Positions 1 through 5,709 of a stretch of DNA of 6,092 bases are shown in pieces; position 1 is the stretch's first letter; every line of letters begins with the position of its first letter. The notes under the pieces are model-generated. The model saw nothing but the letters and a program-made list of their open reading frames with translations. It was not told the DNA's origin and ran no database searches. Both the position numbers and the translations under genes were made by a program. Source of the DNA: an uncultured Cytophagaceae bacterium (GTDB lineage Bacteria; Bacteroidota; Bacteroidia; Cytophagales; Spirosomataceae); assembly GCA_903960725.1 (NCBI GenBank), contig CAJCBY010000010.1, forward strand, positions 1 through 6,092. Direction: 5' to 3'.

Positions 1-730
1 GCACTTCTGCAATCGTGGTCCCTACTAAAAGAAATACGGGAAATAACGCAGCAATAAAGCTGGCTGTCTTGCTAGGCAAGTTCGTTTCATCTACTTCGGA
101 TGCAGCAAAAGATTTTAAAGGTTTGACAGGAAGATGGGCTAAGGTTTTGGCAAAAATAGGACCTGCTAAAATAATCGCTGGAATCGCCACGATGATACCT
201 AACATCAATGTTTCCCCCATATTTGCCTGAAACTGCGCAACTAACGCAGCAGGGGACGGATGCGGCGGCAAAAACCCGTGCGCAACAGACAGAGAGGCCA
301 TCATAGGCACCCCAGCCATCAGCGGCGGAATCTTGTATTGTTGAACCAGGGAAAAAATTAGTGGAATCATTAAGACAAATCCCACATTATAAAACAAGGG
401 AATTCCGATCACGAAACCCGTTAACATCAGCCCCCAGGTAATATTCGAAAGCCCAAAAAGATCAATTAAAGTACCTGAAATTTGTTTCGCGGCACCTGAA
501 CTCGCCACTAATTTACCTAGCATCGCACCTAAAACGAGAATGACGACCAAGGACCCGAGCGTATCCCCTAGTCCTTTTTGGATCGATTTCGCAATATCAG
601 GCAGCGGTAAACCGAAACAAACACCCGCAAAAATACTGACGAGCAAAAAGGATATAAACGAATTGACCTTCCAGTACGTGATTAACAATACTAAAAGGCC
701 AAGACTAGCAATTACAATTAATAAAGTCAT
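1..730 (-). CDS. GntP-family permease (gluconate:H+ symporter-like), C-terminus cut by window edge
   Basis: An inner-membrane secondary transporter of the GntP family, whose known members import gluconate or related organic acids with protons. The reading frame is open from the ATG at 730-728 to the left edge, giving 243 residues of a family usually about 440 long, so roughly the last 200 are missing. Family hallmarks are visible: GAMLGKLVASSGAA (68-81), GIPLFYNVGFVLMIPLIF (109-126) and SVAHGFLPPHPSPAA (148-162). Hydrophobic stretches at about 1-19, 23-43, 58-72, 100-128, 172-195 and 222-240 fit membrane spans. It lies 39 nt after the nucleotidyltransferase in the same direction, with a perfect hairpin directly before the start codon. 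The family call is firm. The substrate is open: no gluconate kinase or dehydratase is nearby, and the adjacent sugar kinase and nucleotidyltransferase suggest a sugar or sugar acid (inference). Confidence 0.93.
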   Translation of the reverse strand, partial: MTLLIVIASLGLLVLLITYWKVNSFISFLLVSIFAGVCFGLPLPDIAKSIQKGLGDTLGSLVVILVLGAMLGKLVASSGAAKQISGTLIDLFGLSNITWGLMLTGFVIGIPLFYNVGFVLMIPLIFSLVQQYKIPPLMAGVPMMASLSVAHGFLPPHPSPAALVAQFQANMGETLMLGIIVAIPAIILAGPIFAKTLAHLPVKPLKSFAASEVDETNLPSKTASFIAALFPVFLLVGTTIAEV

Positions 731-731
731 A

Positions 732-751
732 GAGTGAATAGGTTTTCACTC
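732..751 (-). promoter_or_regulatory. Perfect inverted repeat just upstream of the permease start codon
   Basis: On the minus strand the sequence is GAGTGAA, loop AACCTA, TTCACTC: two perfect 7-bp arms with a 6-nt loop. It ends one base before the permease ATG (730), so in mRNA it would form a hairpin over the ribosome-binding region, or in DNA it could be an operator. There is no T-run on either strand after it, which argues against an intrinsic terminator. Structure is directly seen; function is inferred. Confidence 0.5.
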
Positions 752-769
752 ACAATTTAGCATTAAGCT

Positions 770-1639
770 TTAGAAATCGCCATATGTTTCTTCTAAATAT
801 TTCTGCATCACTAAGATATCTTCTTTAGAAGTCAAGTCTGGCACATTCTCTGCTAATGGAATCGCGACGAAACCTTTGCCCTCCCCTTCACCAAACATCA
901 CCACCGATGTAGGTAATTCTTTTTCGTTGCGGACCGGGTGGAATGGAGTTTTGGCTAAATACGGCAAGAACGTACTTGCCTCAAACACAAACACGTTCAT
1001 GCTCACGCCTAAACGACCTTGTTTCGCCATTAATTCATCTGCCTGTTCTTTCGTGGGCTTCTCAATAATCTCTAGTAAATAACCCTCTGCATCCGTTCGA
1101 ATCAAAGCAAAAGCGGAGATACGCTCCTCAGGATACAACAAGCTATCCCGGTGATATGAAATTAACGCTTGAGGAACCTCTGATGCCCAAAGCGTCTTCA
1201 ATGCATTCACCGAATACAAGTTATCCGAATTACACACAATCACGCGACCCGTTTGCCAATCCGCGTGCTGCGATAAAGCCTGATAAACCGCATCAGCCGT
1301 TCCAGCTGGCTTTTCACGATCCGCCGCAATTTGTTGACGAGCGAAGACGATTTTCATTCCCCAAGTCGCATCCTTTTCCATTAATGACTCACAATATTCT
1401 TGAGAAACGTTATCTGTTGGATGCAAAAGTAACATCACCTCTTCGATGCCCGCTAAGTGTGCGTTATATAGCTGGTAATCAATTAAAGTCTTACCATTCT
1501 TTCCCACTTGGATCATCCCCTTAGTCACCGCATTTGCCTGTGCCACTAATTTTGGGTCTAAATCACTATTCTCCTCTGCTAAAGCTTTCTTCATCCGAGA
1601 GGCCATGCCTCCCGCTAAAATCAATAATCTCGTCTTCAT
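770..1639 (-). CDS. Sugar-phosphate nucleotidyltransferase (NTP_transferase family)
   Basis: Predicted cytoplasmic enzyme of 289 residues that would couple a sugar 1-phosphate to an NTP, giving a nucleotide sugar and pyrophosphate. The N-terminal LAGGMASRM (8-16) is the nucleotide-binding signature, with Ala-Ser where the family usually has Gly-Thr. KGMIQV (40-45) is the likely counterpart of the conserved Lys-Pro segment, but is set off by an unusually long linker of about 23 residues. KPAGTADAV (110-118) resembles the base-binding strand, NSDN (137-140) supplies the probable metal-binding Asp139, EKP (193-195) the usual sugar-phosphate-binding lysine, and Asp268 may be the second metal ligand. 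Its ATG overlaps the kinase stop codon (ATGA), implying translational coupling. An AAAGGA lies 15 nt upstream of the ATG, rather far for a ribosome-binding site. The family is clear; base and sugar specificity cannot be told. Confidence 0.87.
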   Translation of the reverse strand: MKTRLLILAGGMASRMKKALAEENSDLDPKLVAQANAVTKGMIQVGKNGKTLIDYQLYNAHLAGIEEVMLLLHPTDNVSQEYCESLMEKDATWGMKIVFARQQIAADREKPAGTADAVYQALSQHADWQTGRVIVCNSDNLYSVNALKTLWASEVPQALISYHRDSLLYPEERISAFALIRTDAEGYLLEIIEKPTKEQADELMAKQGRLGVSMNVFVFEASTFLPYLAKTPFHPVRNEKELPTSVVMFGEGEGKGFVAIPLAENVPDLTSKEDILVMQKYLEETYGDF

Positions 1640-2691
1640 ATAATTTTCGTTGTTCCTTTATCTACTGTAATAATATAGGCCTTGCCTCCCACTTTTTCGA
1701 TGGCTTCGACCACTTTTTCTGGATTCTCAGGGGCATAAGCAAACATACATCCGCCGCCACCTGAACCGTTTATTTTTCCTCCCAAAGCTCCCGCCTCCAG
1801 AGCTGCCTGCAACATTCGGTTGATCTTAGGCGTTGAAATCCGCTTGTGTTCCCGCAAATTTACTTGATGTTCATTTAATAAAGAACCTAATTTTTCGTCT
1901 GACCAAGCGATTTTTCCTTCAAACATCGCTTTTGCCTCTAACAACAAATCACGATCACTAATATTGGCTTGCAAAAGCACCCACTCGTCCTCTGTCAACA
2001 AATCGCGGTATTTCGCAGGATTCTTTTCTATAGCTAAATCAAAATCCGGGTATTTGGCCTGAATCTTCTGCATTCCCCCTAACATCCCAAACTTCACATG
2101 ACTCAAAATACCTAACGTATCTTTAGGCTCTTCTGAATCCCCTAAAACGAAAGTCCCTAAATCTCTGGCATAGGTTTCAATGTGAATCTCAGGCACACTG
2201 CCTAAATAAATCACATTCCCCACGGCCGTTGAATACTGATCCATCATCCCACCAGGCTCTGAAAACTCCAGCACTTCAGCTTCGTAGGTGATTTCGCCTA
2301 CTTGTTTTTGGGAATAGCCTAAACCATAAATTTCATTCAAGAAATTCACCCATGAAACGAGCAAAGCGGACGAACTAGAGGTCCCTGAATTGATGGGAAT
2401 AGTACCGCTAACGGTTAATTCTAATCCTTTATCTAACTGATGCCCTTTCCTCCTCAACACATTTAATACACTCTTGAAATAGTCGCGTTCTTTTGTGTAG
2501 ACTAAAGGATAGGTTAGCTCAAATGTCTCTTCAGCACCCACATCTGGCAAAGAAAAATGCACCACATTATCTGCTCTAAATTCCCCTTCGATTTGAATAC
2601 GCTTAGAAATAGCCGCTGCAATCACGGGCAAACCTAAATAATCTTGGTGTTCGCCAAAAAGACAAATCCGGCCCGGGGTAGATACAATCAT
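1636..2691 (-). CDS. GHMP-family sugar kinase, galactokinase-like
   Basis: Predicted cytoplasmic ATP-dependent small-molecule kinase of 351 residues. All three GHMP motifs are present: PGRICLFGEHQDY (6-18), matching the galactokinase sugar-binding signature with Glu14 and Asp17; the phosphate-binding loop INSGTSSSSA (100-109), with Thr where Leu is usual; and the C-terminal GGKINGSGGGGC (304-315). GGMMDQ (147-152) matches the galactokinase segment with the catalytic aspartate, here Asp151. The pattern favours a sugar 1-kinase over mevalonate or homoserine kinase. It starts one base after the globin stop codon (TAA-A-ATG) and ends in a 4-base overlap with the nucleotidyltransferase, which would use a sugar 1-phosphate product. 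No other Leloir-pathway gene is present, so galactose is not assured as substrate; a hexuronate, arabinose or a deoxy sugar is possible (inference). Confidence 0.88.
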   Translation of the reverse strand: MIVSTPGRICLFGEHQDYLGLPVIAAAISKRIQIEGEFRADNVVHFSLPDVGAEETFELTYPLVYTKERDYFKSVLNVLRRKGHQLDKGLELTVSGTIPINSGTSSSSALLVSWVNFLNEIYGLGYSQKQVGEITYEAEVLEFSEPGGMMDQYSTAVGNVIYLGSVPEIHIETYARDLGTFVLGDSEEPKDTLGILSHVKFGMLGGMQKIQAKYPDFDLAIEKNPAKYRDLLTEDEWVLLQANISDRDLLLEAKAMFEGKIAWSDEKLGSLLNEHQVNLREHKRISTPKINRMLQAALEAGALGGKINGSGGGGCMFAYAPENPEKVVEAIEKVGGKAYIITVDKGTTKII

Positions 2692-2692
2692 T

Positions 2693-3082
2693 TTATGCGG
2701 GGTGTTGAGTTAAATAATCTAGTTTGTATGCCCAGGTAGCCGCAATATTTTCTGCCTTCGTAATCGCCTCTTCCGTCTTAGGCCCTTCAAACAAATCCCG
2801 TACTGTTTCTCGAAACATACCTAGCCAACGCTCGAAGTGTGCCGGAGTAATAGGATGCATTTGATTAATCTGTAAATGAGGTCGCATGGGAGCCCCTTGA
2901 TAGGCCGTGCCTTGAAACAATAACATCTCCCAAAAATCATACATCTTAGGAAGATGCGTTGAAAAATCCACTTGCATCACCTCCATAAAGACCTTTCCCA
3001 CCAAATCATCTGAAGGCATTTTAGCATAAAATGCATCCACAAATGTTTTAATATCAGCCTTCGAAGTGATGTCATTTTTCAT
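2693..3082 (-). CDS. Group III truncated haemoglobin (TrHb3)
   Basis: A 129-residue single-domain haem protein, the normal size for truncated globins, with no signal peptide and so probably cytoplasmic. The group III pattern is clear: FYAKM (18-22) with the B10 tyrosine Tyr19, HLPKMYDFW (43-51), GAPMRPH (63-69), and PITPAHFERWLGMF (77-90), which carries the probable proximal haem ligand His82 and the conserved Trp86. Group III globins are linked to oxygen, nitric oxide or peroxide chemistry, but their physiological role is mostly unsettled. The start codon shares one base with the stop of the haloperoxidase-like gene (TAATG), and the GHMP kinase follows after one base, so it is almost surely co-transcribed with both. 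The family assignment is firm; the role within a sugar-activation operon is unknown. Confidence 0.92.
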   Translation of the reverse strand: MKNDITSKADIKTFVDAFYAKMPSDDLVGKVFMEVMQVDFSTHLPKMYDFWEMLLFQGTAYQGAPMRPHLQINQMHPITPAHFERWLGMFRETVRDLFEGPKTEEAITKAENIAATWAYKLDYLTQHPA

Positions 3083-4395
3083 TACTTCATTTTCACTTTT
3101 GCGAGCAATTGATTCGCCACTTTGGCTCCTTGAATCACCCCTTGATCTAAGGCGGGACGGAAGTGAATACCCCCGTACAAACGAGAAATTGAAGCCTCAT
3201 CTGCAGCTTGCTTAAAGGACGTAAATTTACGTGGAGGTAAGCCATAAGGAATCTCTGTGGAATCATTAAAGGCGATATTATCTCCGTATAATTTTGTCAA
3301 TACCGTCGCTGCCGCACTTGAAATAGTGCTATGTCCTGACGTATACTCTGGGAATGGAGGCGTCTGCAGAATTGGTATCCATTTCTTATCGATACTATTA
3401 TTGATAACCGTCTCAGGACGAATTCTGATCGATCGGTATTTCTCATCCCAGCACGAAATAAAGCCATCAAAAATGGCCATCGAGGTTAGCGCAAATGCCT
3501 CCGCTACTTGCACATGGGATTTTTTTAATTGACGTGAAACTTGACCTACAATGCCTAACCAATGCCCTCCGGGGGACATTTTCTTCGTAGCAAACATGGC
3601 ATGTCCCGTGATGTTCATTTTGAAAGGGTTACAGTCCCAAAAATTCGCAATATCCCGTTGTTCATTCGTTAAGTTCTTCACCGTATTATAGGATTCCATC
3701 ACCTCTTTGTAATAAGGGGATCCTGGCGTTAAATCGAATTTTGATGGAATAGGGGCCTGAAATTGCCCGGATGAATCAAGACCCACTGGACGAATCTTAG
3801 TCCAATAGGGCTCCACCGCGTCCATGTAAGCAGGAGGTGTAGGTGTCCAAGTTCCAGCGTCATTCGTTACCGTAAATCGAAAACCTCGCGTTTGTTTGTA
3901 ATTATCTTTAGACGCATATTTCATAACCGATTCCGCTATCGAATCCCCTAATGCAATAGATCGATCGTATACGTCATCTGGAATGCCTGTCGCCCGGTAA
4001 TCCTCTTCTAATTTCTTATCAAACTCATCATATAACTCTTGCGCAAACGTTAATTTTTTGCCCACTGATAAAAATGCGCGCGTAGAAGCTAAAGGATAGC
4101 AATATTCCTTGCCTTTTTCTGGTTGAGCTACTTTTTCAAACCCGTTGATTTGACCTACTAAAGATTTGTAGCCTTTCTCACCCTGAATCGCAGCCTCATA
4201 GCCTGCGATACTAGCATACATGTAAATACGCGATGAAACCGGTGGAGCGAAAATATCGTGGATGATACTTTCTGTCAACATCACTTCGGCACGGATTAAA
4301 AATTCTGGATTGGAGGCCGCCTTTTGATAGTCCTTATTCGAGCTAGAACACGCTGCGAATAAGAGTACGGCGAAAATGAGAATACTATTTTTCAT
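3082..4395 (-). CDS. Vanadium-dependent haloperoxidase-like / PAP2-fold lipoprotein
   Basis: A 437-residue envelope protein with a lipoprotein signal peptide: Lys2, a hydrophobic stretch at 5-15 and LFAAC with the lipidated Cys16, followed by a serine-rich linker. The C-terminal half has the vanadate/phosphate pocket of the PAP2/haloperoxidase superfamily: K-x6-RP (Lys319 to Arg326-Pro327), YTSGH (351-355, His355) and SRLYGGIH (404-411, His411 the likely vanadate-bound or nucleophilic histidine). The acidic residue expected four after that histidine is absent (Ala415); Asp417 is nearest. Members either oxidise halides with peroxide or act as acid phosphatases, and sequence alone does not decide. 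The ATG at 4395 is chosen over a TTG 42 nt upstream because the longer form buries the signal peptide and starts above the -7 box. The gene leads a tight operon, overlapping the globin by one base. Confidence 0.9.
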   Translation of the reverse strand: MKNSILIFAVLLFAACSSSNKDYQKAASNPEFLIRAEVMLTESIIHDIFAPPVSSRIYMYASIAGYEAAIQGEKGYKSLVGQINGFEKVAQPEKGKEYCYPLASTRAFLSVGKKLTFAQELYDEFDKKLEEDYRATGIPDDVYDRSIALGDSIAESVMKYASKDNYKQTRGFRFTVTNDAGTWTPTPPAYMDAVEPYWTKIRPVGLDSSGQFQAPIPSKFDLTPGSPYYKEVMESYNTVKNLTNEQRDIANFWDCNPFKMNITGHAMFATKKMSPGGHWLGIVGQVSRQLKKSHVQVAEAFALTSMAIFDGFISCWDEKYRSIRIRPETVINNSIDKKWIPILQTPPFPEYTSGHSTISSAAATVLTKLYGDNIAFNDSTEIPYGLPPRKFTSFKQAADEASISRLYGGIHFRPALDQGVIQGAKVANQLLAKVKMK

Positions 4396-4415
4396 GTAGG
4401 GCTTGATTAACCTTG

Positions 4416-4423
4416 CAAAGGTA
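4416..4423 (-). promoter_or_regulatory. Bacteroidota-type -7 promoter element for the haloperoxidase-globin-kinase operon
   Basis: TACCTTTG on the minus strand matches the Bacteroidota -7 consensus TAnnTTTG exactly and continues into CA, the extended form often seen in this phylum. It lies about 20 nt before the haloperoxidase ATG, so the leader would be very short. No clear -33 TTTG was found at the usual spacing; the nearest TTTG (4435-4438) is too close. The box is the left part of a small inverted repeat ACCTT-TGC-AAGGT (4410-4422). Confidence 0.55.
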
Positions 4424-4425
4424 CG

Positions 4426-4468
4426 AAAAACGGCCAAACATTTCGCTGACGAAAATCAGGTTTTGGCC
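4426..4468 (-). terminator. Possible intrinsic terminator after the oxidoreductase gene
   Basis: On the minus strand GGCCAAA (4468-4462) pairs perfectly with TTTGGCC (4438-4432), followed by G and five T (4430-4426). Inside the loop a second short stem, TTTCG-TCAG-CGAAA (4454-4441), could stack on it. The left arm lies within the last codons of the oxidoreductase gene. The stem is interrupted by an interior loop and the T-run is short, so efficiency is uncertain. If real, it separates the oxidoreductase from the downstream operon. Confidence 0.4.
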
Positions 4469-5619
4469 AAAATTTCATCCGCCGCTTTCCTCCCCGATTC
4501 AAGTGCCCCTTGCAGAGACGGAAATTCCAAATAATCCCCGGCTAAAACAATGCCTTCAGCCGCTTTTTTAATAGCTCCATAATCATCCACTAGCTGCAGC
4601 GAATGTGGTAAATCGAAACTTTGCAGGAAAGTCAATTTCTTTCCAGGTAAATGTCTTTCCAGCGCGGCTTTTATTTCTGTTTCAGAACTATTTTTCAAAG
4701 AGGTGGCTGAATACAAGGCTTTTCCTTTAGGCGCTAAATCTGGATTTACATCTGTCAAACACGTAAAATGAAGCAAGTGCTCCTCACCCACTAAGCGCAA
4801 TAGGCCTGGTTGATTCACAGAGCTTTTCGCGGAAAAATAAAACGTCCTAGAACCTAAGGTTTCCGGTGATTTCACCCCCAATAACTTTGCAGCCACCCGC
4901 AAATCAACGGCTAAAATCACCGCGCCCCCTTCGATAATTTCCCCTGATTTTAGGGTAACACTTGTAGGCGAAATGGCAACTATTTCTTGATTTAATTTCA
5001 GTTTATCTGCAGGAAGCGAGGACGCCATTTGATCTGTAATGGCCTGCATTCCTCCGGCTGGAATCGCTGCATCACCATATAAAAACTGTTGCAAATAATA
5101 GAAAAATAATGACGCTGGTTGAGTCAGCGATTCTTGCAAGAAAACCCCTTGAAAAAAGGGAACTAAAAACTCATTTTTGAATCGATCAGAAAAAGCATAG
5201 GAGTTAATCAATTCCTGCGTCGTTTGTTTATTGCCATCCAAGGCGGGCACATTGCCCTGCAATCTAAACCATATTTTAGCTAACGAAAAGACATCCTTAA
5301 ACGTAAGAATATCAGACGAAAACAAATCGAAGGGGCGACGAAGTGGATTAAAAAACAACTGGTCTTTCACCATTGCACCCGATTCGAAGAAGTGCAGATC
5401 AAGTTCCGCTAAGTCTAAAGAACGCTGTACTTCTGGATAGGAGGTTTGCAGTACCTGAAAACCGCGGTCTAAAATAAATCCATCTTTTACTATAGATGAA
5501 ACTCGACCACCTATATAGGCTTGCTTTTCAAACAAAATGAAGTCTATCCGCTTAGTATGCAAAATAGAGGCCGCTTGTAAACCGGCTATTCCACCGCCAA
5601 TAATTAAGATAGGTTTCAT
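4456..5619 (-). CDS. FAD-dependent oxidoreductase (amine oxidase / phytoene desaturase-like)
   Basis: A 387-residue flavoprotein of the NAD(P)-binding Rossmann/amine oxidase superfamily. The N-terminus is a textbook dinucleotide fold: beta strand PILII, then GGGIAG (8-13), Glu31 at the end of the second strand for the FAD ribose, and the following GGRV (37-40). Near the C-terminus IVLAGDYLEFPSLQGALESG has the Gly-Asp (361-362) that contacts the FAD in this family, followed by the helix reading GALESGRKAA. There is no signal peptide. Relatives include protoporphyrinogen oxidases, monoamine oxidases, carotenoid desaturases and many uncharacterised proteins; the substrate cannot be told and no carotenoid or haem synthesis gene is adjacent. 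The ATG at 5619 is preferred to an in-frame TTG at 5649, because that TTG lies within the promoter -7 box. It is divergent from the hydrolase and probably its own transcription unit. Confidence 0.88.
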   Translation of the reverse strand: MKPILIIGGGIAGLQAASILHTKRIDFILFEKQAYIGGRVSSIVKDGFILDRGFQVLQTSYPEVQRSLDLAELDLHFFESGAMVKDQLFFNPLRRPFDLFSSDILTFKDVFSLAKIWFRLQGNVPALDGNKQTTQELINSYAFSDRFKNEFLVPFFQGVFLQESLTQPASLFFYYLQQFLYGDAAIPAGGMQAITDQMASSLPADKLKLNQEIVAISPTSVTLKSGEIIEGGAVILAVDLRVAAKLLGVKSPETLGSRTFYFSAKSSVNQPGLLRLVGEEHLLHFTCLTDVNPDLAPKGKALYSATSLKNSSETEIKAALERHLPGKKLTFLQSFDLPHSLQLVDDYGAIKKAAEGIVLAGDYLEFPSLQGALESGRKAADEILAKT

Positions 5620-5646
5620 AGATAAATTATATTTTTTAAAACTCTG

Positions 5647-5654
5647 CAAAATTA
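5647..5654 (-). promoter_or_regulatory. Bacteroidota-type -7 promoter element for the oxidoreductase
   Basis: TAATTTTG on the minus strand is an exact match to TAnnTTTG and continues as CA, the same extended form as the box before the haloperoxidase gene. It ends 27 nt before the chosen ATG at 5619, placing the transcript start about 20 nt upstream of it. No convincing -33 TTTG is present, only AT-rich sequence with a 13-bp palindrome immediately upstream. Confidence 0.55.
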
Positions 5655-5656
5655 AA

Positions 5657-5669
5657 AATGTTTAACATT
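5657..5669. repeat. 13-bp palindrome in the divergent promoter region
   Basis: AATGTT-T-AACATT is a perfect inverted repeat with 6-bp arms around a single central base. It sits 2 bp upstream of the oxidoreductase -7 box, in the -7/-33 spacer, and about 40 bp before the hydrolase ATG. This is a plausible operator position for controlling one or both genes. AT-rich sequence makes short palindromes fairly likely by chance, so the regulatory reading is tentative. Confidence 0.35.
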
Positions 5670-5709
5670 CTTTTTATTAAATTGCAGTTTATAAATACAA
5701 AATTGCTGG

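Larger units (their letters stand above)
1..4423 (-). other. Putative operon: haloperoxidase-like, TrHb3, GHMP kinase, nucleotidyltransferase, GntP permease
   Basis: Five co-directional genes follow one -7 box. The junctions are TAATG (1-base overlap), TAA-A-ATG (1-base gap), ATGA (4-base overlap) and then a 39-nt gap before the permease. The first four are therefore very likely translated from one message. The permease may be read through or be separately controlled at the hairpin in its leader. The operon continues past the left edge, so its full content is unknown. Confidence 0.7.

Noticed and set aside
15..737. Plus-strand open frames at 15-230 and 540-737
   Set aside because: They lie antisense to a clear GntP permease, have no recognisable motifs and are shadows of its reading frame.
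732..751. Hairpin before the permease read as an intrinsic terminator
   Set aside because: Neither strand has a T-run after the stem, and the arm runs straight into the start codon.
876..1764. Plus-strand open frames at 876-1082, 1156-1524 and 1534-1764
   Set aside because: They are antisense to the nucleotidyltransferase and kinase, whose motifs are unambiguous; the products are low-complexity without domain signals.
1636..2691. Mevalonate kinase as the identity of the GHMP kinase
   Set aside because: The GEHQDY signature and GGMMDQ segment follow galactokinase-type enzymes, and the overlapping partner is a sugar nucleotidyltransferase, not an isoprenoid gene.
4396..4437. In-frame extension of the haloperoxidase-like gene to a TTG at 4437
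   Set aside because: It would put 14 residues in front of a good lipoprotein signal peptide and place the start upstream of the -7 box, so it would not be in the transcript.
3257..5440. Plus-strand open frames at 3257-3532 and 5231-5440
   Set aside because: They are opposite the haloperoxidase-like and FAD oxidoreductase genes and show no family features.
5620..5649. In-frame extension of the FAD oxidoreductase to a TTG at 5649
   Set aside because: That TTG is part of the -7 box, and the ATG at 5619 sits exactly before the Rossmann strand as is normal for the family.
5682..5700. Imperfect palindrome TTG...TTTATAAA...CAA before the hydrolase
   Set aside because: Several mismatches and strong AT bias; only the central 8 bp are symmetric, which is expected by chance.
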